Source: Woeseiaceae bacterium
GTDB lineage: Bacteria > Pseudomonadota > Gammaproteobacteria > Steroidobacterales > Woeseiaceae
Length of the DNA stretch: 64,000 nt
NCBI GenBank assembly: GCA_024640365.1
Contig: JAHEFE010000001.1
Location: 62,001 to 126,000, forward strand
Reading direction: 5' to 3'
The position numbers and the translations under genes are program-made. Within the stretch, counting starts at the first letter, position 1. Each line of letters starts with the position of its first letter. The notes below the pieces were generated by a model. It did no database searches. It was not told the origin of the DNA and saw only the letters and a program-made list of their open reading frames with translations. This document shows, piece by piece, positions 35,447-44,780 of this stretch.

Positions 35447-36091
35447 ATGCGTATTGTCCTTTTAGGCGCACCAGGCTCGGGTAAAGGCACCCAGGCCCAG
35501 AAACTCATGGCTGACGAGAATATCCCGCAAATTTCGACTGGCGATATGTTGCGTGCAGCAGTGGCCGAGGGAACGGAATTCGGTCGCAAAGCCAAGGAAA
35601 TAATGGATGCCGGCCAGCTCGTGTCCGATGAAGTGGTGCTTGGCATCATTCGGGATCGGCTGGCACAAGCAGATGTTGGCAACGGTTTCATACTTGATGG
35701 CTTCCCGCGTACTGAACAGCAGGCTGAGGATCTCGCCGTGCTACTTGACGAAATGGATCAGCCGCTGGATTACGCGATCCTCATGGATGTGGACTTTGAC
35801 GTCCTGATGAAACGTCTGACCGGGCGGCGCACGTGTTCGTTGACCGGTAAATTATTGAACGTCTATTTTTCGCCGCAAAGCGAGCTTGATGAATGCACTG
35901 ACGCCGGTGGCGAACTGATTGCTCGTGCCGACGACAATGAAGAAACGATCGGCAATCGCCTGTCTGTGTATCGTGAGCAGACAGAGCCGGTCGTTGGTTA
36001 TTACCGAACACGAGGCAATCTGCTGGAGGTCGATGCCGACGGCAGTATCGACGATGTTTATGCCCGCCTCAGGACAGCCGTTAAGGCCTAA
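35447..36091 (+). CDS. adk: Adenylate kinase
   Basis: It interconverts ATP + AMP and 2 ADP. The P-loop GAPGSGKGTQ lies at 8-17, the AMP site at STGDMLR, and the DGFPRT motif near 84. The LID (about 122-159) opens with GRRTCSLTG and is the non-zinc type, as the four-Cys set is incomplete. At 214 aa the length is standard. Weak -35/-10 matches (TTGACC near 35346) lie upstream. Its stop overlaps that of rnd by 4 bp. Confidence 0.97.
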   Translation: MRIVLLGAPGSGKGTQAQKLMADENIPQISTGDMLRAAVAEGTEFGRKAKEIMDAGQLVSDEVVLGIIRDRLAQADVGNGFILDGFPRTEQQAEDLAVLLDEMDQPLDYAILMDVDFDVLMKRLTGRRTCSLTGKLLNVYFSPQSELDECTDAGGELIARADDNEETIGNRLSVYREQTEPVVGYYRTRGNLLEVDADGSIDDVYARLRTAVKA

Positions 36092-37170
36092 TTTTCAAGC
36101 AGCTCCAACAATTGGTCGCCTACTACCTGCTGGCGCCAACCCGAAAATACCCGTGACGCGCGTTCGCCGCAAATGGCGTCAGCTAACTCTTTTCTGGGGG
36201 CCAGAATTTCGGCGGCAACATTGAGGTCCTTGGCGATAATGGCAACTCTGGCTGCCAACACTTTTAGTAGCGCCTTGTCAGCCTCATCCGGCCGCTGTGG
36301 GGGCTCATAGTCTGTCGCTACACCGGGCTCTTTGATGATTTGCAGTAATTGTTGTCCCTGCCGCTGAAGGGTTCCCTCGGACATTCCTTCTACCGCACCG
36401 AGCGCGCTCAGTGAGCGTGGCTGGTCAATGGCCAGTTCAAGCAAGACAGTATCTTTCATGATCCACTGTCGTGGCCGGTTTCTCGTCTCGGCCCGCCGTT
36501 CGCGCCATTCAGCGAGCACCTCGGCAATGCTGCGAGCGCTGCCGCTCAAATTCCTGGCACCCTTGACGCGGTTAATCGCTGTTCCGTGCTCGCTTGCATA
36601 CAAGGATCGATCAAGCATGGCCGCCGAGTCTTCCAGAGCCCAATTAAGTCTGCCCAATTCGCGTAATTGTTCGGTCAGAATTTCATAGGCAGGTAACAGG
36701 TATTCAACATCTTCGGCAGCGTATTCGAGAACAGCCTGTTGAAGAGGGCGCTTGCTCCAATCCGCTCGCGTATGTGACTTTGGCAGCTCAACAGAAAATA
36801 ATGTCTTAACGAGATTGGCGTAACCCATTTGTGGTGCGTGGCCAAGAAACGCGGCGCCGATTTGTGTATCGAAAATATGCGATGGCATGCAATTGGCGGT
36901 CTGGTAAAGAACTTCGATATCCTGTCGCCCTGAATGTACAACCAGTTGGCATTGCATAAGTTTTTGCCAGAAAGGAGCGAGCTCCATATCTGCGAGGGGG
37001 TCCGCACAATAGATGTGGTGACCGGTATTGAGCTGCACCAGACACAGTTGCGCGTAATAGGTTTTCTCCCTCATGAACTCGGTGTCGAGACCTATGAGTT
37101 GATCTGCCTGCAGGATTGAGCCCAGATCCTCAAGACCGTGCAAATCGTCAACGTAATCAAATGCAGCCAT
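36088..37170 (-). CDS. rnd: Ribonuclease D
   Basis: This 3'-5' exoribonuclease trims tRNA 3' ends. The DEDD exonuclease domain comes first: GLDTEFMREKTYY with Asp and Glu, then HSGRQDIEVL, and HTRADWSKRPL with YAAEDVEYLLPAYEIL. An HRDC domain follows (about 205-285), and the C-terminal part (PRKELADAICGERASRVFSGWRQ) resembles the second HRDC-like domain. The start at ATG 37170 is preferred over TTG 37173. 360 aa, near the usual 375. Confidence 0.94.
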   Translation of the reverse strand: MAAFDYVDDLHGLEDLGSILQADQLIGLDTEFMREKTYYAQLCLVQLNTGHHIYCADPLADMELAPFWQKLMQCQLVVHSGRQDIEVLYQTANCMPSHIFDTQIGAAFLGHAPQMGYANLVKTLFSVELPKSHTRADWSKRPLQQAVLEYAAEDVEYLLPAYEILTEQLRELGRLNWALEDSAAMLDRSLYASEHGTAINRVKGARNLSGSARSIAEVLAEWRERRAETRNRPRQWIMKDTVLLELAIDQPRSLSALGAVEGMSEGTLQRQGQQLLQIIKEPGVATDYEPPQRPDEADKALLKVLAARVAIIAKDLNVAAEILAPRKELADAICGERASRVFSGWRQQVVGDQLLELLEN

Positions 37171-37250
37171 CAATAAACTTCGTGGTTATTCGATTCAACA
37201 GGTTAACATGCGATGATTCACCGTGATGACATAAATATGCTGGAGCGCTT

Positions 37251-37754
37251 GTGCTGGAGTTGCTAAAAACGTTTTTTGATATTTGCTTGTTACGCAAGGG
37301 GCCGCAAGCTCTGCCAAGGTCCGGGTTGGTGCTCGTCATAACCCTGGGTATTTACGCTGTACCCGAACTTGCACGCCACGTGTTTGTGGAGCCGCTGTCC
37401 TGGCAAGACTTGTATCTGATAATGGTCTCCATACTCGCTGGCATGGGTTTCTATGGACTCGTGCTATTGATTCACGGTTACGCCGGCCGTTTTTTGCAAA
37501 CGGCCACGGCCATTATTGGATCGGGCGCAATACTGTCGGTGCTGCTTGTGCTCGCGTCGGCGCTTTTTTCCGGAACACCACAATCAGAAAGCCTGCAATT
37601 AATAGGTTTGCTGTTGCTTGGCTGGTCGATCCTGATCGAAGGACATATTATTGCGGAGGCGCTGCAGCAACATCGCATGGTCGGTGTTTCGCTGGCGATC
37701 GTCGTTGTTATTCTGCAATTTGCCGTTTACGTTATCTTGGGCGGCAACGGCTGA
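37251..37754 (+). CDS. Hypothetical four-helix membrane protein upstream of mpl
   Basis: I do not recognise a family. The 167-aa protein has about four hydrophobic segments: residues 26-45 (LVLVITLGIYAVPEL), 52-75 (LYLIMVSILAGMGFYGLVLLI), 85-110 (TAIIGSGAILSVLLVLASALF) and 115-165, in two parts. A basic N-terminus (LLRKGPQALPRSG) suggests a cytoplasmic start. Start is GTG 37251 with GGAG 6 nt upstream. The stop lies only 10 bp before mpl, so the two are almost surely co-translated. A role in cell wall recycling is therefore possible but not shown. Confidence 0.72.
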   Translation: MLELLKTFFDICLLRKGPQALPRSGLVLVITLGIYAVPELARHVFVEPLSWQDLYLIMVSILAGMGFYGLVLLIHGYAGRFLQTATAIIGSGAILSVLLVLASALFSGTPQSESLQLIGLLLLGWSILIEGHIIAEALQQHRMVGVSLAIVVVILQFAVYVILGGNG

Positions 37755-37764
37755 GTCACTATAA

Positions 37765-39132
37765 GTGCGAATTCACATACTAGGTATCTGCGGGACATTC
37801 ATGGGTGGGATAGCTGCGCTCGCCAAGGCGGCCGGCTATGAGGTCAGCGGTTCCGACAACAATGTCTATCCACCGATGAGCACGCAGCTCGAGCAGCTGG
37901 GCATTTCGATTTATCAAGGCTACGACGCGGCACAGCTTGATCCACCTCCGGATTGCGTTGTTATCGGTAATGCCATGAGTCGCGGAAATCCAGCCGTCGA
38001 GGCAGTGCTCAACCTGGGATTGCCTTACAAATCGGGGCCGCAGTGGTTGGCAGAAAATGTGTTGCAGGATCGATGGGTGCTTGCAGTATCTGGAACGCAC
38101 GGGAAGACGACGACAGCGAGCATGCTGGCGTGGATTCTGGAAGACGCGGGTTTGGAACCGGGATTCCTGATTGGTGGAATTCCCGCTAATTTCGGATTAT
38201 CGGCTCGCTTTGGCGATGCAAAATTCTTCGTTGTTGAGGCGGATGAATATGACACGGCATTTTTTGACAAGCGCGCGAAATTTGTTCATTACCGGCCGCG
38301 CACTCTTGTGATCAACAACATTGAATTTGATCATGCCGATATCTACGCAGACCTCGATGCGATCTATTGGCAGTTTCATCAGCTGCTGCGAACCATCCCG
38401 GCAAACGGCCGAATCATTACTAATGCCGCTGATGTGAAAATTCGAAATGTTGTGGAGATGGGTTGCTGGACGCCAATAGAGACCTTTGGTCATGAAGTGA
38501 ACGCCGATTGGACTGGCCGTTTTGAAGACGCGAAGCAAAGATCAGCCGCCTTTAGTCACGGCAGGGCCGTGGCGAAAAGTGACGACTGGCAAATGGCTGG
38601 TGTGCACAATCTTGACAATTCCCTTGCGGCTATTGCGGCGGCTCATCACGTCGGTGTGTCGTTGGAAAAGGCTGTGGATGCCATGTCGCGATTCAAGGGT
38701 GTCAAGCGTCGCCTGGAGTTGACGGCCAGCGTTGGTGATATTTCCATATACGATGATTTTGCGCATCACCCGACCGCCATCCGCCAGACGATCGCCGGTA
38801 TCAAGCAGCGTGATCCGGGCGGCCGTTTGGTGATTGCTCTCGAACCTCGATCGAATACCATGAAGATGGGGGTGCATAACGATACGCTTGCTGCTGCTCT
38901 GGCGCAGGCCGATCTGGTTCACGTATTCATTCCGGAGGGCGCGGCAGCACTGGCGGATAATCTGCAGAGCCTGGGAGCGACCCTTCGTTTGCACTATGAC
39001 TACAAGGATTTGGTGGCTGCTGTTGTCGCAGCGTGTAGACCTGGCGATAACCTCGTATTCATGAGTAATGGTGCCTTTGGTAGTTGCCGCCAAACGGTCA
39101 CTGAAGAGCTGCAAGTATCGGCCACGGTTTGA
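37765..39132 (+). CDS. mpl: UDP-N-acetylmuramate:L-Ala-gamma-D-Glu-meso-DAP ligase Mpl
   Basis: It recycles the cell wall tripeptide by ligating it to UDP-MurNAc. Mur-ligase pattern: GICGTFMGGIAALAKAAG at the N-terminus, ATP loop GTHGKTTTASML, EADEYDTAFFDKR, HNLDNSLAAIAAA and DDFAHHPTAI. The N-terminal ICGTFMGG form separates Mpl from MurC. At 455 aa the length is standard. Start is GTG 37765, 10 bp after the preceding membrane protein gene. Confidence 0.95.
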   Translation: MRIHILGICGTFMGGIAALAKAAGYEVSGSDNNVYPPMSTQLEQLGISIYQGYDAAQLDPPPDCVVIGNAMSRGNPAVEAVLNLGLPYKSGPQWLAENVLQDRWVLAVSGTHGKTTTASMLAWILEDAGLEPGFLIGGIPANFGLSARFGDAKFFVVEADEYDTAFFDKRAKFVHYRPRTLVINNIEFDHADIYADLDAIYWQFHQLLRTIPANGRIITNAADVKIRNVVEMGCWTPIETFGHEVNADWTGRFEDAKQRSAAFSHGRAVAKSDDWQMAGVHNLDNSLAAIAAAHHVGVSLEKAVDAMSRFKGVKRRLELTASVGDISIYDDFAHHPTAIRQTIAGIKQRDPGGRLVIALEPRSNTMKMGVHNDTLAAALAQADLVHVFIPEGAAALADNLQSLGATLRLHYDYKDLVAAVVAACRPGDNLVFMSNGAFGSCRQTVTEELQVSATV

Positions 39133-39275
39133 GTTTTTTAGTACGGGGTCGAATTTCCAAATTTGCGACCTATACTTAATCAGCATCAGAGTCGGAGCGC
39201 AGATGCGCTATCGGTGTCGATTTCGCGCGGTACGTCAGGTAGTACGTGACAAGCAAAGAGTAAGGTGGGGGCCTT

Positions 39276-39863
39276 TTGAAAATACCATTATTTCCATTGC
39301 GGACAGTACTTTATCCCGGCGGGCCATTGCCGCTGCGGATTTTTGAGTCCCGTTATCTGGACATGATTAGTGCCTGCCTGAAGACCAGTGAGCCCTTCGG
39401 TGTGTTGTTGATCAAGGATGGCGACGAGACCGGTGAGGCATCGACTTATTCCGTCGGCACGCTTGCAAGCATTACTGACTGGTACCAGGGCAGTGATGGA
39501 TTGCTGGGAGTCACTGCAGTGGGAGACAAGCGTTTTCGATTGCTGTCTACAGAAAAGCAGGCCGATGGGCTGTTAGTCGGGGAGGTTGAGGTGATCGAAA
39601 GCGAGCAAAGTACGCCGATTCCTGAAAAGTTTCAGCCGCTCGCGAAAATTCTCGCCGGCATACTCGATGATCTGGGCAAGCTCTATCAATCATTCGACAG
39701 GCATTATGATGATGCCAGTTGGGTGGGCTATCGATTTGCTGAAATTTTGCCCGTCGGCACCGTCCAAAAGCAGTTCTGGCTCGAAAACGATGAGCCATTG
39801 CAACGGTTGGAACTGATTAATCGTGTCTTGCGGGAGGTGCACGGGCCGACAGCAGCCGCATAA
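39276..39863 (+). CDS. LON N-terminal (substrate-binding) domain protein
   Basis: This stand-alone protein resembles the N-terminal domain of Lon protease, without ATPase or protease parts. It starts with IPLFPLRTVLYPGGPLPLRIFESRY, the family hallmark, and continues with FGVLLIKDG, GTLASI and VGDKRFRLL. The 195 aa length is normal. The start is TTG 39276 with a strong AAGGTGGGG upstream; no in-frame ATG gives the hallmark. Molecular role is unknown for the family. It stands alone, convergent with hemL. Confidence 0.88.
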   Translation: MKIPLFPLRTVLYPGGPLPLRIFESRYLDMISACLKTSEPFGVLLIKDGDETGEASTYSVGTLASITDWYQGSDGLLGVTAVGDKRFRLLSTEKQADGLLVGEVEVIESEQSTPIPEKFQPLAKILAGILDDLGKLYQSFDRHYDDASWVGYRFAEILPVGTVQKQFWLENDEPLQRLELINRVLREVHGPTAAA

Positions 39864-40044
39864 GCCGCTCGCCGGTCCCATAGGGAGCTTCTGATTTATT
39901 CTGAGGGCAGTAGATTGTCAGCGAAAAGATTCAGATTCAAGGCGCCGGTTGCACGTGAGCTGGCTATGGCGAAGATAGGCAACAAGAAGCTGGAATTTTT
40001 AGTCGCAAAATACGAGTTCATGAATAGATCAGAGGCTACCTAGA

Positions 40045-41325
40045 CTATTTTCCTGCCGCCATTTCCGCAAATACTTCGTCCGCGGCTGCCAGGGTTGTTT
40101 CAATTTCAACGTCGCCGTGAGCTGCCGATACGAACCCAGCTTCGAAAGCAGACGGCGCGAAGTAAATGTTACGCTGCAACATGCCATGGAAGAACTGGCG
40201 GAACATGTCGGTATCTGCAGCGGCAACCTGGGTGAAGCTGCGCACGGGGCCTTGATTGCTAAAAACGAAGCCAAACATGCCGCCAATCGCTTCAACCTGC
40301 ATCGGAACTTCATACTTGCTGGCAAGATCGGCGAGCCCACTGGTAAGGCTTCGCGTGGTTGCCGAGAGTTTCGCGTAAAAATCAGCTGGGCTTAAGCCTT
40401 CCAGTGTCGCTAACCCGGCGGCCATTGCAACAGGGTTACCGGACAAGGTTCCTGCCTGGTAGACGGAGCCTTCCGGTGCGAGCTTCGCCATGATATCGGC
40501 CCGGCCACCGAAAGCCGCCGTCGGCATGCCTCCACCGACAATCTTGCCGAGTGTCGTCAGGTCGGGCTTTATGTTATAAATTTCTTGAGCGCTGCCTCGA
40601 GCCACTCTGAAGCCTGTCATCACTTCGTCAAAAATAAGCACGGCACCTGATTCGTCGCAGCAGCGACGCAGGGTTTCAAGAAAGCCGTCCACTGGCGGAA
40701 CCATATTCATATTGCCAGCGATAGGTTCGACAATGATGCAAGCCACCTCGCTGCCAATTTCCTTGAAAGCATTTTCCACGGCAGCGATGTTGTTGTACTC
40801 GAGTGTAACCGTGTGCTTGGCGAGCCCTGCTGGCACGCCCGGCGAACTTGGCACGCCAAGCGTAAGGGCTCCAGAACCTGCTTTTATCAGCAAGGAGTCG
40901 GAGTGCCCGTGGTAGCAACCCTCAAATTTGATGATCGTGTCTCGTCCTGTGTAGCCGCGGGCTAGGCGAATTGCGCTCATCGTCGCTTCCGTGCCAGAGC
41001 TCACCATACGCACGCGCTCAATCGACGGCAGTATTGCGCAGATTTTTTGCGCCAATTCAGTTTCCAGAACGCATGGAGCACCGAAACTGAGGCCACGAGC
41101 CGCGGTCTTGCAGACAGCGTCGATAACCAGTGGATAGGCGTGGCCAAGAATCATTGGCCCCCAGGACCCCACGTAGTCTATTAATTTGCGACCGTCCTCG
41201 GTTTCAACGTAAGCGCCACTCGCACTTTTGAAAAAAACCGGGTCTCCGCCGACGGCGGCGAAAGCGCGTACTGGCGAGTTGACGCCACCGGCGATGACTT
41301 TCTTTGCTTCTGAAAACAGGCTCAT
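40045..41325 (-). CDS. hemL: Glutamate-1-semialdehyde 2,1-aminomutase HemL
   Basis: This PLP enzyme makes 5-aminolevulinate for heme and cobalamin. The protein has PVRAF and [21 protein letters not shown] near the start, [17 protein letters not shown], the PLP-binding DEVMTGFR and the Lys in [11 protein letters not shown]. At 426 aa the length is standard. It supplies tetrapyrroles, which the B12-dependent NrdJ in this window ultimately needs. Divergent from the rubredoxin gene by 116 bp. Confidence 0.96.
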   Translation of the reverse strand: MSLFSEAKKVIAGGVNSPVRAFAAVGGDPVFFKSASGAYVETEDGRKLIDYVGSWGPMILGHAYPLVIDAVCKTAARGLSFGAPCVLETELAQKICAILPSIERVRMVSSGTEATMSAIRLARGYTGRDTIIKFEGCYHGHSDSLLIKAGSGALTLGVPSSPGVPAGLAKHTVTLEYNNIAAVENAFKEIGSEVACIIVEPIAGNMNMVPPVDGFLETLRRCCDESGAVLIFDEVMTGFRVARGSAQEIYNIKPDLTTLGKIVGGGMPTAAFGGRADIMAKLAPEGSVYQAGTLSGNPVAMAAGLATLEGLSPADFYAKLSATTRSLTSGLADLASKYEVPMQVEAIGGMFGFVFSNQGPVRSFTQVAAADTDMFRQFFHGMLQRNIYFAPSAFEAGFVSAAHGDVEIETTLAAADEVFAEMAAGK

Positions 41326-41441
41326 AAAAACTCCAATAAAAAACGAATGCTACCGAAGAGCGCGGTCAAGTGAAAATTATGCTGTGTAGAGTATGATCAC
41401 CTTTTAGGGAAATCACTACGCGTCAGCCAAAGATTAACGAT

Positions 41442-41606
41442 ATGAATACCTATATGTGCTTAGTCTGCAACTATGTCTATGACGAACAGGAAGGTGATCC
41501 GGAGTCTGGTATTGAAACAGGCACTCGCTGGCCGGTTCTTCCCCAGGAGTGGCGCTGCCCGGATTGCGGCGCCGATAAAGAAGAGTTCGAGCCTCTGGAA
41601 GTGTAG
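41442..41606 (+). CDS. Rubredoxin, 54 aa
   Basis: This small iron-sulfur-free iron protein carries electrons on a single Fe held by four Cys. The 54 codons from ATG 41442 read MNTYMCLVCNYVYDEQEGDP, then a middle with WPVLPQEW, and a second Cys pair, CPDCGADKEEFE. The CxxC pairs and spacing are exactly those of a classical rubredoxin. Redox partner is unknown. It is convergent with the TraB/GumN gene and divergent from hemL. Confidence 0.93.
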   Translation: MNTYMCLVCNYVYDEQEGDPESGIETGTRWPVLPQEWRCPDCGADKEEFEPLEV

Positions 41607-41629
41607 GCACGGGTCTGCAGACCAACAAT

Positions 41630-42523
41630 CTAGTTCGCGGTCGTGGTGAGTTGTTCCACCGCGATGTTATTTTGTTTAAGCAACGCGGGTACGCCGTCCG
41701 GGCCCACCAGGTGCAGAGTGCCGACGATAACCAGGTAGTTCTTGTCGTCTTTTAGCAGTTTGGTTATCTGTCCACGCCACGCAATATTACGATCACGAAC
41801 GATGCGCGTATAAAGCTCCGGATAGTCGGCAATATCTTGCAGTAGTTCTTTTTCGAGATATGCGCCGTCCCCTCGTTTCCAGGCGCCCACCACATTGTTC
41901 ATGGATGTTTGTAGATCGCGATTGGATTCCAGAGTTTGCAGCAGCAGATCGCGTTGAGCGTCCAGAGACATAGTTGCCAGGAATTCAAATTGTTCCTGCA
42001 AGGTCTCGAGCCCGGTAATTTCTTTGCCGTCTTCAGCTGCTTTGCCCAGCATATGCATTTCGACACCGAACTGAGGGTCGAATCCAAATCTACCCAATAA
42101 CAGTTGTTCGACGGTCATCGCAGCCAGCCAGGGTCGGCTTTTTTCGAGCAACTCCAGTGGGATATCCAATTCCGCGGCAGCTCGTTCGGTGCGCTCGTAG
42201 AGTTCCGCCCCCATTTCATCCCGCAACGTTTCATCGTCGTCAAGCAGGCCAAGTTTCCGAATCAAAACCTGTGCTTGAACCGGGTCGAGATCGTCCATGT
42301 CAATTTCCATAATTATGGAGTCGGCATCTTGATAAGCGTCGTCAAAGGCCGCCGGGAGAGGGTAGTCCTGTTCCCGTAACAAATGTATCGAGCCCATCAA
42401 ATAGATATGATTTGTCGCGCCCGCTATCTTCCAAATGGGTAGAGAGTCCCGGGCGTGCGCGAGGGATCCGCCCCAAATGAGTGCGACAAAGACTAAAAGG
42501 CGTGACAGCTGATTCAAACCCAA
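41630..42523 (-). CDS. TraB/GumN-family protein, exported
   Basis: This belongs to the family with metalloprotease-like TraB/Tiki motifs. A signal peptide ends near LAHA-R. The family signature WKIAGATNHIYLMGSIHLL is at about 30-50, GLETLQEQFEF is in the middle, and YLVIVGTLHLVGPDGVPALL is near the C-terminus. The two Gly-x-x-His motifs are proposed metal or catalytic sites. At 297 aa the length is normal. Its start overlaps the end of cpdA by 10 bp, so the two are co-translated. Confidence 0.87.
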   Translation of the reverse strand: MGLNQLSRLLVFVALIWGGSLAHARDSLPIWKIAGATNHIYLMGSIHLLREQDYPLPAAFDDAYQDADSIIMEIDMDDLDPVQAQVLIRKLGLLDDDETLRDEMGAELYERTERAAAELDIPLELLEKSRPWLAAMTVEQLLLGRFGFDPQFGVEMHMLGKAAEDGKEITGLETLQEQFEFLATMSLDAQRDLLLQTLESNRDLQTSMNNVVGAWKRGDGAYLEKELLQDIADYPELYTRIVRDRNIAWRGQITKLLKDDKNYLVIVGTLHLVGPDGVPALLKQNNIAVEQLTTTAN

Positions 42524-43290
42524 ACTAATTCGGTTGCCAGGGACCCGTCGGGGTTCAGGGTGACGCGACGATAGGCGGGGGGGTTGTCGTCGACCGCGAA
42601 CTTCTCACTGTACTTGGTAAATTGACGACACGTCGATGGTGTGGCTATAACGCGAACATTGTTGTGCTGTTCTTCATATTCTTGATGCACGTGACCTGAC
42701 AAGGTTGCCCGAACTTTGGGCATTGCATTCAGCACTGCCAAAAATTCCATCGCGTTCGTCAGGCCGACTTTATCTAGCCATTCACTGTTCATTGCAGCCG
42801 GTGGATGATGCAAGCAAACCAAAGCGTGTTTTGCGTCAGATGTGTCAATTTGCTCGCGCAGACGAACCATTTCAGCATTGGCCACTTTGCCAGCCGCGCT
42901 TCCTGCTATCGAGCTGTCGATGCCAGATATGATCCAGTCACCGATTTCGTGGCTACCACAGTAGCTAAATGGAGGGGCGCTTAAAACGGTCTGCATTAGC
43001 GGAACTACGTCGTGATTTCCGGGTATACATGCAATCGGTAATCCGAGGGTAGAAAAGGTGTCGCGAAATTGTTCGTAGGCCCCGGCTGAATCGTCCTGGA
43101 TCAGGTCGCCGGTAACAGTAATAAGGTCCGCTATCCAGTCGCTGTCGTAAATGTGCTGCAGTACTTTCAGCAGCGAAGCGTGAGTATTGGTGCCGCGTAA
43201 TTCGCCCTCGGTGGTGGCAAAAAGATGGGGGTCAGTTACATGCAGGACTCGCACAGGTCGAGAGGCCGTATTGATGCCGATTGTGGTCAT
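42514..43290 (-). CDS. cpdA: 3',5'-cyclic-AMP phosphodiesterase CpdA-type metallophosphoesterase
   Basis: The class III phosphodiesterase has the full set of binuclear metal motifs: VTDPHL, TGDLIQDD, PGNHDV, LHHPP and GHVHQEYE. The start at 43290 (MTTIGINTASRPVRVLHVTDPHL) is preferred, since the frame extension to 43383 would run into the ahcY terminator and add a Cys-rich stretch. 258 aa, close to E. coli CpdA (275 aa). It hydrolyses cAMP and so would modulate CRP signalling, though other substrates are possible. TraB/GumN gene follows with overlap. Confidence 0.9.
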   Translation of the reverse strand: MTTIGINTASRPVRVLHVTDPHLFATTEGELRGTNTHASLLKVLQHIYDSDWIADLITVTGDLIQDDSAGAYEQFRDTFSTLGLPIACIPGNHDVVPLMQTVLSAPPFSYCGSHEIGDWIISGIDSSIAGSAAGKVANAEMVRLREQIDTSDAKHALVCLHHPPAAMNSEWLDKVGLTNAMEFLAVLNAMPKVRATLSGHVHQEYEEQHNNVRVIATPSTCRQFTKYSEKFAVDDNPPAYRRVTLNPDGSLATELVWV

Positions 43291-43361
43291 GAATCGTCGT
43301 GCTTCCCGAGTGCGGTCCGAATTTCCATCATAACTGCAAGCGGTCTTACAGGCCAAGATAC

Positions 43362-43412
43362 AAAAAAGCCCGCACCAACCCACAGTTCTGAGCTGCGGAC
43401 TATTGCGGGCTT
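43362..43412 (-). terminator. ahcY terminator
   Basis: On the minus strand AAGCCCGCA pairs with TGCGGGCTT, and an inner CCGCAG pairs with CTGTGG. Six T residues follow. It lies 18 bp past the ahcY stop and separates metK-ahcY from cpdA. Confidence 0.85.
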
Positions 43413-43430
43413 CATATGCGGGCGAATCGT

Positions 43431-44744
43431 TTAGTAGCGGTAGTAATCTGGTTTAAATGGTCCGGTCTTCGCAACGCCGATGTAGTCAGCTTGCTCATCG
43501 GTCAGCTCGGTCAGATGGGCGCCGATTTTTTCCAGATGCAGCGCGGCAACTTTTTCATCCAGCTGCTTCGGTAGCACATAAACCTTCTTTTTGTACTGGT
43601 CGGAGCGTTGCCACAATTCTATTTGTGCCAGAACCTGGTTACTGAATGAGTTCGACATAACGAAACTCGGATGGCCGGTGGCGCAACCGAGGTTAACCAG
43701 TCGTCCTTCAGCGAGCAGAATGATGCGCTTGCCATCGGGAAACACAATATGGTCGACCTGTGGTTTGATGTTGTCCCACTCATACTTATGCAGGTAAGCG
43801 ACATCGATTTCATTATCGAAATGGCCAATGTTGCAGATGATGGCCTGGTCCTTCATGCGCTCCATCTGTTCACCGGTGACAACATGGTAGTTGCCGGTGG
43901 CCGTGACGATGATGTCTGCTTGTTCACAAGCGCGATCAAATTCGACGACGCGATATCCTTCCATTGATGCCTGCAACGCACAGATCGGGTCAATTTCCGT
44001 AACCCATACCGTGGCACCCAGGCCACGCAGCGATTGCGCACAACCTTTGCCCACATCACCGTAACCACACACGATGGCAATTTTTCCCGCAATCATCACG
44101 TCTGTTGCGCGTTTGATGCCGTCAACCAGAGATTCGCGGCAACCATAGAGATTGTCGAACTTTGATTTTGTTACCGAGTCGTTCACATTAAATGCAGGGC
44201 AGGCCAAACTGCCGTCTTTTTCCATGTCATAAAGACGTTTGACGCCCGTTGTGGTTTCTTCAGACAGGCCCTTAACATTTGTCATGATCTCAGGGTATTT
44301 GTCATGCATCAGCTGAGTCAGGTCTCCGCCATCATCCAACAGCATGTTGGGTTGCCAGCCGTCGGGACCATTGATGGTTTGTTCTACGCACCACCAGTAA
44401 TCATCTTCGGTTTCGCCCTTCCAGGCGAATACGGGCACGCCAGATGCAGCAATTGCGGCGGCCGCGTGATCCTGGGTTGAGAAGATGTTGCACGAAGACC
44501 AGCGCACTTCAGCGCCGAGCGCGGTAAGTGTCTCAATCAGCACGGCGGTTTGAATTGTCATATGCAGGCAACCCGCAATACGAGCGCCTTGCAGCGGTTG
44601 TGCGGCGCCGAATTCACGTCGCAGAGCCATCAGGCCGGGCATTTCTGTTTCGGCAATCGTGATTTCCTTGCGACCCCATGCCGCCGTCTCAATATTGGCG
44701 ACTTTGTAGTCATTCTTCTGAATGGCAACGGCTTCGCTGCTCAT
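43431..44744 (-). CDS. ahcY: S-adenosylhomocysteine hydrolase AhcY
   Basis: It splits SAH into adenosine and homocysteine and so relieves product inhibition of methyltransferases. The 437-aa protein has [34 protein letters not shown], the NAD-binding [20 protein letters not shown] and the C-terminal FKPDYYRY that completes the neighbouring NAD site in the tetramer. The start at 44744 puts a GAGGAG 6 nt upstream; the ATG two codons earlier touches it. It follows metK by 36 bp, one operon, ended by the terminator at 43362-43412. I see no SAH riboswitch. Confidence 0.96.
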   Translation of the reverse strand: MSSEAVAIQKNDYKVANIETAAWGRKEITIAETEMPGLMALRREFGAAQPLQGARIAGCLHMTIQTAVLIETLTALGAEVRWSSCNIFSTQDHAAAAIAASGVPVFAWKGETEDDYWWCVEQTINGPDGWQPNMLLDDGGDLTQLMHDKYPEIMTNVKGLSEETTTGVKRLYDMEKDGSLACPAFNVNDSVTKSKFDNLYGCRESLVDGIKRATDVMIAGKIAIVCGYGDVGKGCAQSLRGLGATVWVTEIDPICALQASMEGYRVVEFDRACEQADIIVTATGNYHVVTGEQMERMKDQAIICNIGHFDNEIDVAYLHKYEWDNIKPQVDHIVFPDGKRIILLAEGRLVNLGCATGHPSFVMSNSFSNQVLAQIELWQRSDQYKKKVYVLPKQLDEKVAALHLEKIGAHLTELTDEQADYIGVAKTGPFKPDYYRY

Positions 44745-44780
44745 TGGCATCTCCTCAAGTTTTAATTCGTTAGTCAGGCT

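Noticed and set aside
41612-41623. 12-bp palindrome GGTCTGCAGACC between rubredoxin and TraB/GumN genes
   Set aside because: Too short to loop, no T tract, in a convergent gap; likely chance.
42514-43383. Longer cpdA starting at GTG 43383
   Set aside because: That start lies inside the ahcY terminator hairpin, and the added residues are Cys-rich and unlike the family.
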